64,000 nucleotides of DNA from Trichoplax adhaerens (GCF_000150275.1 NW_002060947.1:418695-482694); one strand, 5' to 3'. Shown: positions 37,101 to 50,500, counted from the first letter of the stretch. The notes: a model not told the origin generated them from the sequence alone. Numbers and translations: made by a program.

Positions 37101-40100
37101 CATGTAATCTGGCATAAATAACGCTATCAGCGCCTTTACAGTATAATTTTATTTTGCCATCAGGACACCTAACGATAACTGACATTCTTTTTCTAGTACT
37201 GTTAAATTCTAGAACGCTCAGTACTTCATAAATTTCTTCCTTTCCCAAGACCCGAATAGTAACTGTATTAGGGGTTCTAGCAGTGAAGGTAAATCCGATA
37301 TTTCGAGCAGCACATACAATTGCATCTTCATCCGGAGATGCCGCTTGGTAAGTTACGATAGATTTATCTTCATTTTGATAATCAGGTATTACAGTATGAC
37401 AAATGGCCATCATCGTTAGCATCTCGCGAATTATTGGAGCAATTCCCTGAAAATGTTGATAAATTAAATAACGTTATGAATCAACATTATAAGTTATTGT
37501 ATACATAACCCATAACTTCATTAAATTAATCAGTGACTGCTACATAATAGATTGGGAACGACTTACAGCAGGTTCTGACAAGTCTTTTAGTAAGTTTGTA
37601 TCATCAAAGCCATGCCCCTCAATACTTCTGTTAATGTTATAATGTACGAATACATATAATTAATAGCACTGCTAGATATACGTATTTGTTGTCAAGTACA
37701 GTATATCGTAATTTACCCATAAACTTTTCCGGCTATTGAACATCTTCGAAATTCCATTACATTGCGAGTTAATGTACCCGTTTTATCGGAGAATACATAT
37801 TTAACCTAGGATTGAAGAGTTTTCTCAGATTACTATAGTAACTGATGATATGAAATTTGCAACGAATTATTTAAGCAATCAATTAATGAGATGGTTGATA
37901 TCTCATTATATGACTAACCTGGCCCAATTCTTCATTTAGATTAGATGTTCGAGCTTTTGCAGGAGTATCGGTTTGCTCGTAGTACATGTCTAAATCCCAG
38001 CCAATCAGTAGCCCTTGCACGAAGCGCACAATCTGAAATATTATACTTATATTAAAATTAAATTTATTAAATAACTAACTGTAAAAATAATATAATCCTC
38101 CATAAACTGACCTCTAGAGTCACAATTAAGCTTATCGGTATCAAATTATTGTACAGAATTACGAAAGTAAGAAAAGCCATGCCAAATTTTGCAGGTTTCA
38201 ACCCTAAAAAACATCAACCTTTGTTATCTTACTGCAAAATGGCATAGAATGCAAATAAAATTTTTTTCATAGAGCATTTTAATAAAGAATTCATTTCTAA
38301 GGACAACCTTCAAATCTTGTTCTCCAAGCAATATGCGCTGGAACAGCTAAAAATTAAAAGGTGACTTATTTATGATAATCTAAATTTACTAATTAAATAA
38401 AATAATTATAAGTATTTATTTATTACCACTATAGCCTTCATATACAATAGCACTTAGCAATGACAGTCCAATCAAGAGGAAAAAGAGAAAAATTATCTAT
38501 CATAAAAAAAATGGCATTAGTTTCTTGACGAAATCAGCTAATATCATATATTCCTAGTAATTACAAGATATTTTGAAGGAAGTGGTGACATAATTGAGGC
38601 AGCTTTTACTTTAAGGTCAAAACGTACTTATTCGATATTATTACGTTACCTGATCGTTCGTAACATGCTCCACGTTGGAACGCTTTATCGGCGCCATTGT
38701 CGTATTCTAATTGTTCAAATTTGGGGGACAATAATTAATTAGTAATATATTTACGGTATATACGTTTTATTCGAGACTGTAAATATTACTTTAAACAAAC
38801 ATTAGGGAAAAAAAATACCTGCATAAGTTTGGATTCATGTCCAGTGTATATTACAAGACCTATGATGAAGGTAAGAATTAAGCTTATCGCTGACGTAAAG
38901 GATTAATATATTAATTATAAACATTATTTATTAGAACAGTAAAGGTAAAAGCAATTAACCGTAAACCCATTGGGTATTTCTTAATTGTGCTCCCCGTAAC
39001 AAAATTTGATTAGCTCCTATAGGAACTGGTCTACATAAAGATTAAATAAAAGCCCAGAATTACAATAACAAGCAAAGATACATTACTAAACTTGATAACT
39101 ACCATCGAATGCAAACTAACTCTTGTCCTTGTATGGATAAGTTGCCAACAAATCTGTACAAGCGGTTATTTGGACCTTCACATTCAACGTATCCCTACAA
39201 ATTTATAAGAATATCCAGTATATAAATTACAACTTAGTGGTTAGAATGGGCAAATTACTAATCGAAAAATAACCGGTTTCTACAGTTGTCAATCGAAAAG
39301 TGCAAACCTGGAGATCTTGCAAGTCATGTATGGAATTTTTAGAGGCCGTTTCTGGTAGCGCCTAGCAAATTAATAGCTTTCTTTAAACTTGGCTTCTAAT
39401 GTAAGCGTATAGGGTATAATTTGATTCATACATATTCACAAAATATTTTTACCTGGCGAATTTTTAAGTTTGTTTCACCATCAAGGTTTGCTGTCTGAAT
39501 GTAGCACATTCCTTGTGGTTCACTGAAATTTATAAAAACTATTTTTAGGGCTGATTACAAGACTCCATGAAGTGGGCGTTTATCATATATGTATGGTATG
39601 AATTACCTTTACTAATCTAAACAGATTGTAGATTAGTTATCAATACCTACCTCGAAGATAACAAAATTAAATCTGATGGAAAGAGTTGGCAGTTTGTCAC
39701 TTTTACAATATCTCCTGTGACAATCTATAAAAGTTGGACAAATGTAAATTCGAGTTTTTGGCAAGATATAATAACTACGTGTATTTCAATATTTAATTAA
39801 AATTCTACTAACATTTCTCCATTCATCAAGGACAAATTTTTCACCACGTGCAACTAATAAAAGATTTGAAAAAATTTTGAACTGTATTTGTAGATTCTGA
39901 TAAACATGTATATTTTACTATTTTACTAGCTTACCTAAAATTTTTGAATGATTCACTTCTCTATCGGCCTTATGACGCGCCTTTAATAGTTAGTAAAAAT
40001 AATTATATATACAATAAAGTTAAATTCGTCTTTGTTACCTTCTACTAAAAGTACACTAATTTAATCTAACTAATAGTGAAAGAGGTGTTTGCTGCTATCT

Positions 40101-40789
40101 TGAGAGTACGTAGTTAATTTATGTATATTAACAATAGGAATATTAGCGTTACGAACATAATCTTCGATAAGTTCTTTAATCGCAGAAATGCTCAGTACAA
40201 GTATTAAAGGTCCAGCTGTACTCCATTTACCAGTGGGCGACACACCGGGAATTTGCTAATAAAAATATTATACATGGTCGTATTATAAATCATTATAAAT
40301 TGATACATAATAATGGGATAATCGATATACAGTACTTATACTCAATAATAAAAATTTAAAGTCAAATTTTTCTCTAACGCGTAAATAGCAAATAGTAAAA
40401 GCATTCAATGTCCATACTTCTAACCTGAATTAAGGTAATAAATAAGAAGAACAAATTTGCATAGCGGCTAAATTGTTCGAATAAAAATTTCGGGAAAAAG
40501 GTAATAAGGTTGTACTTGGCAGTGCTAAAATTTATGAAAAGAAAGAATTTAATTTTAGAGCTATCAAGCGAACTGATTATATCAACTACAGACAGAATAA
40601 GAATATACTGTCAATACGCGTATGTTTTCACCTTTGCTTGAAATGTCATGTTGTTTTAAATGTCTTACCTAACTGAATTTGATTTATAACTCTTCTCTTG
40701 TGGTACGTTGATACCAATGAGGCGCTGACTGGTTTGTTGTTGTTGTGACGTTAAGGGATCATCTGGATTAACCGTTTCCTTATGAAAGT
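34120..40789 (-). CDS. P4-ATPase phospholipid flippase, ATP8A type (5' end missing)
   Basis: Catalytic subunit of an aminophospholipid flippase, moving phosphatidylserine/phosphatidylethanolamine to the cytosolic leaflet, usually with a CDC50 partner. The joined exons give about 1122 aa, close to ATP8A1 (1164). In order: [18 protein letters not shown] and a TM1 ending [15 protein letters not shown]-domain DGETNLK in place of the TGES of ion pumps; TM4 [10 protein letters not shown]; phosphorylation motif [11 protein letters not shown] (37717-37805); one 1029-bp exon with the nucleotide-binding domain ([28 protein letters not shown]) ending at [11 protein letters not shown]; six C-terminal membrane segments; and a tail with [10 protein letters not shown] and RRYDSS as in ATP8A1/2. 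The catalytic Asp and Mg sites are intact. The first exon is missing: exon 40669-40789 needs one upstream base to complete its first codon. Confidence 0.93.
34120..40789 (-). other. ATP8A-type flippase exon map (32 exons)
   Basis: Exons 5' to 3' on the minus strand: 40669-40789, 40425-40524, 40157-40255, 39935-39980, 39813-39853, 39651-39724, 39453-39522, 39308-39361, 39121-39194, 38960-39030, 38819-38859, 38650-38706, 38427-38496, 38308-38337, 38112-38203, 37919-38032, 37717-37805, 37567-37624, 36418-37446, 36150-36338, 36007-36081, 35778-35900, 35626-35704, 35461-35498, 35331-35387, 35140-35247, 34923-35015, 34750-34848, 34570-34619, 34450-34478, 34296-34339, 34120-34173. All phases agree and the frame closes at TAA (34120-34122). 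The two shortest exons are 29 and 30 bases. Donor choice at 40157 (GTTCGT rather than GTAACG) was set by phase. Confidence 0.85.
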
Positions 40790-43455
40790 CTATAATATCA
40801 ACAAAATAAGATAAGGTTAAAATTAATCAGCGACGTACTTCGGTGTCTTACTTGAAGCCAAAGAAGTTATTTATCATAAAGTTATCGCATATAACCAATC
40901 AGGAAGTTTTTTTATTCCTAGTGATAATTTAATAATCTGAGTGATTACATAGTAATGTACCATATGAATGAAAAAGATTAAGTAATAATCTATAGATCGT
41001 TTAAGAAATCTGTACAGATTAGTAATAAATTCGCTATTAATTATTTTAGTATAAACAATTCATGTAAAATTAATTAAAATGCGCGTGGTGAATAGGACGA
41101 GTTCCGCGAGACGAATTTCTATTAAATTGTGCGTTTTAAAATAGGAGCGTATAAATGATATTAAAGTAGGTGTAGTAAATAGCAAATTTGACTTGATACG
41201 TTGACATACTAGTATCTTTAATTAGGCAAGCGACGTGCAACAAAATGTATTGCTAAAGCAGGCTGGAATATTGGAAAGAGTATATAGAAATTGGCAATAC
41301 TAAAAGGCAATATCCAATACAGTCTTTTCCATTGATACTCAATGGTAAATACAAAGTAGAAGGGATCATTATTATTAATGCAGGTTTTTTCCTAGACGTA
41401 GTGATTCACAGGCTGCGTATCAAAATGCGAACATGAAACATCAATACGGAAGAAATTGAAAAGAAATATTAAGTTCAGTACTACACGCAATCATCCATTT
41501 CAATTTCAAGGATAACAGAATGTGCGAGAAAAAGGAATGCTGATACAAGATTTCTTTATAGAGTGTCTTCAAGAGTATACTGGCGTATATGTACTGTACA
41601 GTATACTGTATGTCTTCGCCTAATATATCACCATGGACCATTTTAGATACTACAAGAGTAAAAAGACATACAGTATACAGTGATATAACTGTTGTAGCAA
41701 GACTTAATGTCCTTTGTTCTAGTAGCAATCATGAATAGTTAGTTGTAAAATTTAAAAGGATCCGCGAATCAATGATGATAGACCCAAAACAGAAGATTGG
41801 AAACATTGAAAGCTTTGAAGTTATTGATACAGTATCAATTTGAGAATCTTTATACTGTACTCTTTCGCAGGATAAATTACAAATGGAATCATTTCATCGC
41901 TATGATAATAATTAATGGAGTTGTATATGTAAGAGAGAACTTGATAATCACATCGACATTAAGCACCATACGCTCAAAAATTCAAGCTAATCTTGAAATG
42001 TATATCATAACAAAACTACCGACAAATGTACTCTTTCAATATTGAAGTGTGTCCCTGATTATACATGTACAGTATACCAAAGGCAATTAATTAATTTATG
42101 AACGCAGTAACATTCAACCAACGACTGATGAAGAATTCACAACAATTCAGTCACACTTATACGTCAACTCAAACCGGATATTTCAAAAATAAGTACAGTA
42201 CACGATACGTTGTAAATTGATTTATCAATTCTGATTGCCACGACAGCTTGATCATTCTTAGTCTACAAAATATATAAGACACCTAGTTTTGATAAAGTGA
42301 ATTGAACCACATTGATAGTCGCCGATACAGCACTCTATCCTCTCGGTCAAGGTTGCCGTTCTTGATCCCATTCAATAACAATATGTACACTAACATAGTA
42401 TGGTTTCTTTCAAGAAGAAGAAATCAGTTGTACAGTATCTTGTTCATAGCTATGCTGTATAATGCCTAGTAAATGGGTCAATTGTACCTATTGCCATGCT
42501 CCATGAAGATAGATTGTCAAAAGTAGGCTTTGAAATAAATTATTTGAAAGCAATCAAGACCTTGCGGAACAAACTCTACGGACAATTCAACATCCGAGAA
42601 TGCATTGTTCACCAATCCGGTCTATGAAAAGTACTTTTATCATCCATTCAACTTGACCGCGTTGGAAGTGCAGGGATTACTGTTATGAACTAACAAGAAT
42701 TGCATGCAAATGCTCATGACTAGTTCAATCCGAACGCTATTATCTACAGTCATTCAAGCAGAGTATGTCTGGGACGAAATTATTTAATAGAATTGCAGAG
42801 TTGAGGAGATTACAGTCATGTACGTATCACGCCCCTATGTTTTGCATAGGAAAAGATGCGAACAGAAAGTATTTCCTACTGCTGTCCACCACTGCTCTTT
42901 CTAGTCGTCTTATCGCTGATATTAGTACTGAAAATGATCACTCATACTCCTCATCACAGACAAACTCACATTTTCGAAGCTTACTGAATCTCTCTTTCTC
43001 AAAGAAAAGTGTCTTTTCCGATTGAGAAGACAAGAGCGAAACTTTTTCGGAACTTTCCGCAGGATCCATTGGTCAGCCTAGGTCGGTATCACGTTGTGGT
43101 CGGTAGGCGTCAGTTGTTAGCATAAGACGTCAGCGATCAAAGCTCTGGCGCGCAATAGACGCTTGTTAATCCAGAATCGTTGACAATCCACTATGGCAAT
43201 AAATGGACTACTTCTTGACTACTTGACAGTCTCTGTAGACCCATCAAAATGGTAAAACGTAAGTAATCAATTAGCGTTGATTCCCTTTTGCCAGTGCCAC
43301 TGCTGTAATCCATCTACCGAATGAACAATAGCAGATTTTAGCGTTCATACGATATCGTTTGTCGGTCAAGAACGTTGTGGTTATGCAATGATAGACGGTT
43401 CGATTTCGCTTGCATCGATTCATAGAAATCAAGGTACGTTTCCCACTCCAGTCTT
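40790..43455. other. flippase 5' region, no exon assigned
   Basis: The missing first exon and promoter of the minus-strand flippase should be here, but I could not identify a start codon with the required donor phase. The sequence shows scattered TACAGTA/TACTGTA motifs (for example 41594-41612) and a less AT-rich stretch at about 43050-43200. An 86-codon plus-strand ORF is listed separately. Confidence 0.35.
42765..43025 (+). CDS. uncertain ORF, 86 aa
   Basis: ATG to stop, with the Ser/Leu-rich sequence LLSTTALSSRLIADIST and a Ser-rich tail. There is no family match I can name and no supporting splice context. It is included only because the composition is less repetitive than the other ORFs in this stretch; it may be noncoding. 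Confidence 0.15.
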   Translation: MSGTKLFNRIAELRRLQSCTYHAPMFCIGKDANRKYFLLLSTTALSSRLIADISTENDHSYSSSQTNSHFRSLLNLSFSKKSVFSD

Positions 43456-44260
43456 TTTCTACAGTACAGTGTACAGTACAGTGTACAGTACACGAGAGAC
43501 CCTCTACTGTACTGTACTGTACAGTATGAGCGACATGACAATCTATTGTTAGTTCAAATTGGGTTTGTACAGTACAGTACTGTACACTGTACAATGTACA
43601 GTACATTATACGGTACAGTACAACAACTGTACAGTGTACAGTACTGTACCGTAATTGGACGATTGATTGATTTTTTTTTTTTTTTAGATACAGTATGTCA
43701 ATGCATGTCTAATGTATCACTAGGAAAGCTTAAACGAAGTGTACAGTACTGTATAAAAAAATTCAATTTATGCAAAATGATCAGGCCTACTGTACAGTGT
43801 ACACTGTACAGTACAGTACAGTACATACTGTAGGAGTACAGTACTGTACACTGTACACTGTACAGTATGGTACTGACCGTACAGTACAGTACAGTACAGA
43901 CAACAACAACTACTGCACTTAATGGTTAAGCATCGCTTAGCCAATGAAATCTTTCTTTGATCAAGTGATTGTTTGTTTTGTTCTAAATCCAATCGCGAAT
44001 CAAAGTTGCAATTTACAGCACGGTACAGTACAATTATTAATTTCTATATTAGGGTACATTATACGTACAGTACAGTACTATAAAACTCATTGTACAAAAA
44101 TAGATTTACGGTTAGTGACATAACACTGTACAGTATTTACCGTACAGTACGTACCGTACGGTCGTGCGGGAAAACTTTGAATACAGTACACTACAGTATA
44201 CAGTACTGTAATGTGCTGTACACCCTACTGCGCTGTACTGTACTGTATAAGCGTGACATC
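43456..44260. repeat. large GTACA/GTACT palindromic cluster upstream of PTTG1IP-like gene
   Basis: Four dense runs (about 43461-43535, 43566-43650, 43738-43910 and 44018-44250) consist of concatenated GTACA and GTACT units giving TACAGTACTGTA-type palindromes. A poly-T run sits at 43671-43686. The third run contains the core AAATGATCAGGCCTAC at about 43776, which recurs in the cluster at 52.7 kb. The cluster ends less than 200 bases before the ATG of the next gene, so it overlaps its promoter or 5' UTR. All ORFs inside are repeat artefacts of the CTVQYSTVQ kind. Confidence 0.85.
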
Positions 44261-44437
44261 AGAGAAAATTCACGGAAAAACTGCTTGAAAACAACATTGA
44301 AGGATTTTAGTCAAGAAGCCATCGGTAAACCTTTTCATTAACAACTCTTGATCACATTTTCGCCAAGTGACCACTCATTGCGTCTTGAAACAGGACAGAA
44401 AATTACAATTGCACTTTAAAAAGTAGAAAAGTCTTAC

Positions 44438-44974
44438 ATGATGAATGTCTTACTACGTATTTCGTTATCGATCTTGATTTTAACCGTTTTTACTCAATAC
44501 TGTTTGGCTGACACTACCGTCAAACCTACAGAAAAACCTGTCGATTGTAGAAAGTACAACGGCAGTTGTGGCGACTGCGTTGGTACACATCACTGCTACT
44601 ATTGCGGCTCTAGTAAAGTTTGTTGGAAATACGACCCTACTATTAAAAATTTTATCCCGCCTGAAAGCCAATGTGCTAAAAATGACTCCTTCCTTGGACA
44701 GTGCTTTTTTTCTACTCTTGTTCTATTGATCGCTGTACCTACAACAGCCGGTGTATTACTGATCGCCCTTGGCTGTACCATTTATTATTGTTGCTGTCGC
44801 AATAACAAGCGCAAAATCCAGCGTGATCAAGCACAATTCCAGGCAGAGTTGGATCGAAGAAAAGAGGCATCGGATCGACGAAAATCTGAAAGGCAAGCGA
44901 AACGTGACGACATTCGACGCAAGTATGGTTTGTTCAAAGATGGTGACGATTCAATGTATTCTAGAATGGCCTAA
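44438..44974 (+). CDS. PTTG1IP-like single-pass membrane protein
   Basis: 178 aa, single exon (human PTTG1IP is 180 aa). A hydrophobic signal peptide covers residues ~1-25 (LLRISLSILILTVFTQYCLA), followed by a short Thr/Pro linker and a cysteine-rich PSI-like domain (~37-90: CRKYNGSCGDCVGTHHCYYC, then C63 and further Cys). A transmembrane helix lies at ~92-117 (LVLLIAVPTTAGVLLIALG), with a CCC cluster at the membrane exit. The basic, charged coiled-coil tail ends with the family signature IRRKYGLFKD. In vertebrates the protein binds securin (PTTG1) and traffics through the secretory pathway; that role is known only from those homologues. Orientation is predicted lumenal N-terminus, cytosolic tail. 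No intron is needed to reach full length. Confidence 0.9.
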   Translation: MMNVLLRISLSILILTVFTQYCLADTTVKPTEKPVDCRKYNGSCGDCVGTHHCYYCGSSKVCWKYDPTIKNFIPPESQCAKNDSFLGQCFFSTLVLLIAVPTTAGVLLIALGCTIYYCCCRNNKRKIQRDQAQFQAELDRRKEASDRRKSERQAKRDDIRRKYGLFKDGDDSMYSRMA

Positions 44975-45018
44975 ATTCCAGTATTACTTGTTACAGTCTA
45001 TAGTGTAGCGTAGAATAG

Positions 45019-45024
45019 AATAAA
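45019..45024 (+). terminator. polyadenylation signal of the PTTG1IP-like gene
   Basis: AATAAA lies 45 bases after the stop codon, at the usual place for cleavage and polyadenylation. Confidence 0.6.
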
Positions 45025-46013
45025 ATAAGACAAAAAAGTCTACATTGAAAAGTTCCTAAATGCCTTATAAGTGAGGAGTTACTGCATGATCAGGCGTTGC
45101 TTCTGCCTTATAGCGTTGAACGATGATTGTATTATCGTAATTTGTAACGCAGATTTTGCTGTATGGACTGAATATGCCAATGTTTAAAGTATGATAATCG
45201 TGTCCTCTATAATTTACTTGAAAGTCGATGCGTGACTATCAATTCATTGTACTGTATACCTACAACAGTATCGTAACGCATTAGTTTATTATGCGTGACA
45301 TAGCTGATATTTTAAGACCGAAATATCTCACAACCAAAGTTTGATAATGTCGATCTAGTTGGCAAGCTACAGTATTGTACTATAGGTTAGAAATTAGAGG
45401 AAGATTTCGGTCGATTTTTTACATCTTTACAGTATGTTGCCAGTACCTCAATGTTGTACAGTAACCATTAATAATAAATAATAGTAATCTTACTGCATTA
45501 GTGAAGTAATCGGCGCTGTAATTGTATAATGGTAATTGATAAACTATGAAATATTATTGAATAAAATGCTCGGATAATAACTTTTCATATACAATTATTG
45601 AATGGTAGTATTAATAATGATAGGTAGTCAAGTTTCCCTAGCACGTTATAATATTAGTGAAAATTGTCCGAAACGAATCGAATGGTGAAAACTCATCTCC
45701 GTAAATAAGTAGGCGTTGTATAAACGCGTTCAATTCGATGTGGAACTGCATATACTGTACATACTTACACGCACATTGGTATATACTCACTATATAGTAA
45801 CAGTATTGCTCAATGTTCAATACAAGTGTACAGTATAGAAGGTCCAAAAAATTATTATTATCATGAACTCAGCATAAATTGTAATATTAACCCTTGTAAT
45901 TGTCTGTCCGTCAAGTTCAGTCACAACGCTCTACCAGGGTAGGATCTCTTGGTAGAGACTTGAAAAAAAATTGTAAATTCGAAGAGGAAATTAGAATTTT
46001 CTTTTACAAGCTC

Positions 46014-46209
46014 GCGGCTGCACTAACTGCGTACTGTACCAGGTACCTTCTACTCAAGGACAACCTGGGGCTACTCCAGTAAAAATGTAAAAATATTACC
46101 CTTTTTCCATCGCGGCTGTGCTTACGGCGCACTGTACCAGGTACCTTCTACTCAGGGATAACCGAGGACTGCTCAAGTAAAAATGGAAAAATATTACCCT
46201 TTTTCCACC
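46014..46209. repeat. 98-bp tandem duplication
   Basis: GCGGCTG begins each copy (46014 and 46112). Both contain CTGTACCAGGTACCTTCTAC and end with AATATTACCCTTTTTCCA. The copies differ at a number of positions, so the duplication is not brand new. Confidence 0.8.
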
Positions 46210-47552
46210 GTCTACCCTCTCTATGACTATCGTACAACGTAGTGGGCTAGTGGCACAGCAATGTACTGTACAGTATACTGTTTTTTAGTATAATAATTTT
46301 ACGGGCGGGTTAACATGACGTAATGTCAATAGCATAAGTTGCGGAAAATACGAGCAATGAAGATATTCAATCGTTACTGGACTTGAACTATTTGTGATGA
46401 TACCGTTGACTGGATACTACTGAGTATCCAGTCAATCAATACTACATTCTACGTTAAAGATTCGTGACTGGAAATAGCTGTACTTACGGAGACAGTTTTC
46501 CCTCTGCTTAATAAGCTCCATCACAAAATAACGGTTATCTGATTAAGATCAACTACTAGGAAGCAAAAATTTAGAATTTTGGCTAACTAAATGACACTTG
46601 CACAACTATCGTTAACTTCCGCTACCGGATAAATCAATTCATAAAACTGCCGGAATGGTACAAAACAGTCTCTTGACCGGTAGCAATTATTTATTTCTTT
46701 GAACAAACTTTATACGAATATACAGTATGTATGTGCAGTACATTGTACAGTCTGTGATAATACTTCCCTGTACTGCCTTAAATATAAATTGAAAATTATT
46801 TTCAATATCATGCCAACGAGACAACCTCCGTTCAACACAACCAACTAGTTTATTCACAACAATGCTTTATTTCATATATTTTCGTTAAACTAAAAGCAAA
46901 TATTTAAGGCTAGTATACAGTATTACGGTACGATACAGCTGTCATACATTACTATGTAATCGATAGATCTTACACAAATCTTACAGTTAAGAATCTCCCA
47001 TGCAATAGAATGATTACAATAAACTTTACTTTATCAACCCCACAAATATGTATCATACATACGGTACACAAGCTGAAATCTAAACATCAAGAAAATTTTG
47101 ACCAAAACATTAATTCAAGCTATAACTACATGTAGCTTCCAGATGAATGTCTGCATTTACAATTTACAGTTAAAATGTAATCTATACGTCTTGTGTTGTA
47201 CATACCAGATCAGAATGCACCTTCAATTTGAGGTCAATACTACGTGACCGTTGACACTGCTGGGTTAAGATGTCGTACAATTTAAATGTCTTTAGTAAAT
47301 ATACATCTTATTTATAACGTGGTCCAACTAACTTATCTACTGTATATTCGTTCTAATAATATCATTTACAGTAATGAGCGCAAAGTAGTATTCCATAAAA
47401 CAATGATTATGTTCTCAATGTATTTGAAGCTAATATATTATGTAACGGTGACAATGCGATTGTAAGCACTGCATTTCAATGTTACCTTTCACATAATTTA
47501 ACTGCTACAATTGAAGGTATATATAGTCCGTATTCGAATAGGAATACTAAAA

Positions 47553-50500
47553 TTACAGAGAGGCGTCCAGAGGTTTCTGATCTAATTTACTGCGAAACGT
47601 TTTAACCATGTAGATAAAGTACGAAAGAGCTTCTGTCTCAATCACAGGGATCGTATAAAAGTGCTTCTGCAAATGCTACACAACCAACAAATATCAAAAA
47701 AATAAATTAATAAATCACATAATGTCAGTGGATATTTCAGGTGTAAAGCGTTGGCTGCATAAGCAATTATAATAACGGATTTCTAAAATAGCGCCGCTAA
47801 AGCAAACTGAATAAAAACGCTATCGTCACAACATGAATCAGAACAAGTAATGCATATGAGTAACAAGATATCTTATAACTGAAGACAATTTATGCCTATA
47901 TGGGTCTTTGCCAACTTACCTCGACCAACTGAGCTTTATTCATTCCTGGTCTAGTCTGTAATTTAAAGTGACGCTTGTATCGTCGAAGAGCACTAACTTG
48001 TAGTTGATGAAAGTCAACCTGCAGAAATATTGCATACGTGAGAGCAAGACACAGTAAACTGATTTTTCAGCCACCAATAATATAATCTGTGGTAGTTTAG
48101 ACCGCTATCGCCGTTTAATACTTAATTAAATGTTCATGCGTACATATCAACTTTCAATAATGTTTCGCATCTTGTAGTAACCACATCACAGAAATTTTTA
48201 AAAATGATTACCTCTGGAGTTTCGCCATCTTCATCCGATTCTTTCCTTCGTCTGCCTTTGTTACGAACACTTAGTATCATATTTTTATGATGGTCGCAAA
48301 TATAGATGTGTGGAGCCTAAAATAATATGCAATCAAGATGATGAGAGAAAAAAGGATCAGGTGTTGTACTGTTTGCTATCGGAGCAAGTTTTGAATTCAA
48401 TTTTTTACAACATAAATTTAGAAATTATCTAAATTTGTTGTGTAAAATCTATAGGGAAACACACTGTGCATTGTGACGAATACAAATATTTCTATTAAAG
48501 GAAAATCTACTGTAGTGGACTAGTTCATGTATAATAATCTTCTACAGGTACTGTATTACTACAGTATTACACGCTATGTAGCCCACATACGAGTTCGTGT
48601 ACTGTATCTCACCCATTTATCTAGAAAAATGTTAACATAAGCATTTGTCAAGACTTGGAAAACAATTTAACTCCATTTTTTTAATATAGCATTGATTGAT
48701 GCAATAAAGTGGGTAAGTTATACGAATCATCATAATATGTAAAATGTAGTACATTAGTAACATTACTATGGCACTTCTGCTTCAATCGTAGATTATGTAA
48801 ATTAACAACAAAAACGTCAAATTTGTTCAATGGGCTAGCTACTGCTAGTACATGTTTCATCTTCAGGAGCTCAGCTGTAGCGACTGTCTTCAAATTACGA
48901 TAATTATTTACGCCTAATATACTCGAATGTACTTGCATGAACAATAAGTTGCTAAAAATTAAGCTACGGCATCATGTGTCTCAGTTTGTTGGTATGTATA
49001 GTACGTGTATACTGTATACGCGTACATAAACGAGTCTGTCCAATAACCTCATTGTTGAAAATGAATTAATCATCGTATACAGTAGAGTAGAATGCCGTAC
49101 AGTTTGGTATCAATAAATAAATAATGAAATCAATCTTCTCGTAGCATGAGCTACGATTGATTACAGAAATAAACTTGATCATCGATGCATTCAATTTTAA
49201 ATCGTAGAATACCGTACAGTCTGGTATCAATAAATAAATAATAAAATCAATCTTCTCGTAGCTTGAGCTACGATTGATTACAGAAATAGACTTGATCATC
49301 GATGCATTCAATTTTAAATCGTAGAATACCGCACGGTCTGGCATCAATAAATCAATGAAATCGATCTTCTCGTAGCATGAGCTACGATTGATTACAGCAA
49401 TAGACTTGATCATCGATGCATTCAATTTTAAATCGTAGAATACCGTACAGTCTGGTGTCAATAAATAAAAAATAAAATCAATCTTATCGTAGCATGAGCT
49501 ACGATTGATTACAGAAATAGACTTGATCATCGATGCATTCAATTTTAAATCAATTTTAAACTAAAGCAATGGCTAATAGTCCTCGTGAATCGTTTTAGTA
49601 CTTACATGTAATGCACAGTACTGTACTGTACGTTAACGAGTTACAACTAAAATTATGGAGTTTACAGGCACCAAGAAAGTCAATCGATGCTCTTCCAGAT
49701 AGATCTTTTAGGAATTATAGTTTGTGTCGTTCCTCGTCAAATCCAATTAATTCCCCTCCCCAAACACTGCATGTACTGTACTGCAGTACTTAGAGGTGGG
49801 CTTTAAAAATAAAATTTGATAACTATACCCGTACAATACGATTACGAAGCCATAGTGCGACAAGCTGGCTTTCAAACTCAGACAAGTCGTCAGCATGTGT
49901 CTGGCCAGTCTGGGCAATGTTGAGATCGCCTTTTATTGCTTTGCTGAAGTCATCATCATCATCATCATACAATACAGTATAGTCAAAACAATGCTATCCT
50001 ATAATTATGCTCGTAGAGCACAGTACTAGAAGTGGCCGACTTAACCCAGTACTGAAGCACTGTCAATATTAGTACTGGCCAATTGGGCAAGGTCAGGCAG
50101 GACATGGGCTGCTGGCTGCAATTTAGAATGATGCATGCAAGATGCACCTACGAGTATGTCTTTTCGGATCCGTGTTGATCCAGTTCCTCCGCTACAATTA
50201 AATTGTTATTACTTAAGAATCGAATTCAGAACTACAGTATGCATAATAAGGGAACAGCAATTTACCAAGCTCTCACGATGGTCAACATTCAATGGCTCAT
50301 ATAGTATGCACTACTTTTGTACTGTGGTCGGCGGGGGTACAACATCAGTATACTTTACAATGATGTATTGTACTCGTATGTGCACACGACTATTTTATGT
50401 CAAGCTGGCTCTAAATCACCTGATTTATTCCATGATGGTAATATTTATTTTCCCTAATATTGATAGCATACAGTAGTATTTTCCCTCGTACTGATTTAGG

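Larger units (their letters stand above)
44975..47552. other. intergenic between the PTTG1IP-like gene and SAP30 3' ends
   Basis: Convergent genes meet here. Apart from the polyadenylation signal and the 98-bp duplication at 46014-46209, I see no coding sequence. Isolated TACAGTA/TACTGTA motifs are frequent. Confidence 0.4.

Noticed and set aside
41441-42045. ORFs at 41441-41728 (minus) and 41797-42045 (plus) as the missing flippase first exon or separate genes
   Set aside because: Neither provides the donor phase needed for the flippase, and neither shows a recognisable domain.
43271-44341. Several ORFs on both strands in the 43-44 kb cluster
   Set aside because: Repeat-encoded sequence with equivalent ORFs on both strands, no family motif and no splice logic.
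44480-45008. ORFs overlapping the PTTG1IP-like gene
   Set aside because: Other-frame or antisense shadows; the 178-aa frame has the signal peptide, PSI-like cysteines, TM helix and family tail.
49066-49542. 158-aa minus-strand ORF as a repeat protein gene, or the array as a CRISPR
   Set aside because: The ORF is the tandem DNA repeat read in a frame that happens to stay open, inside a SAP30 intron. Units are directly adjacent with no unique spacers, so it is not a CRISPR array.
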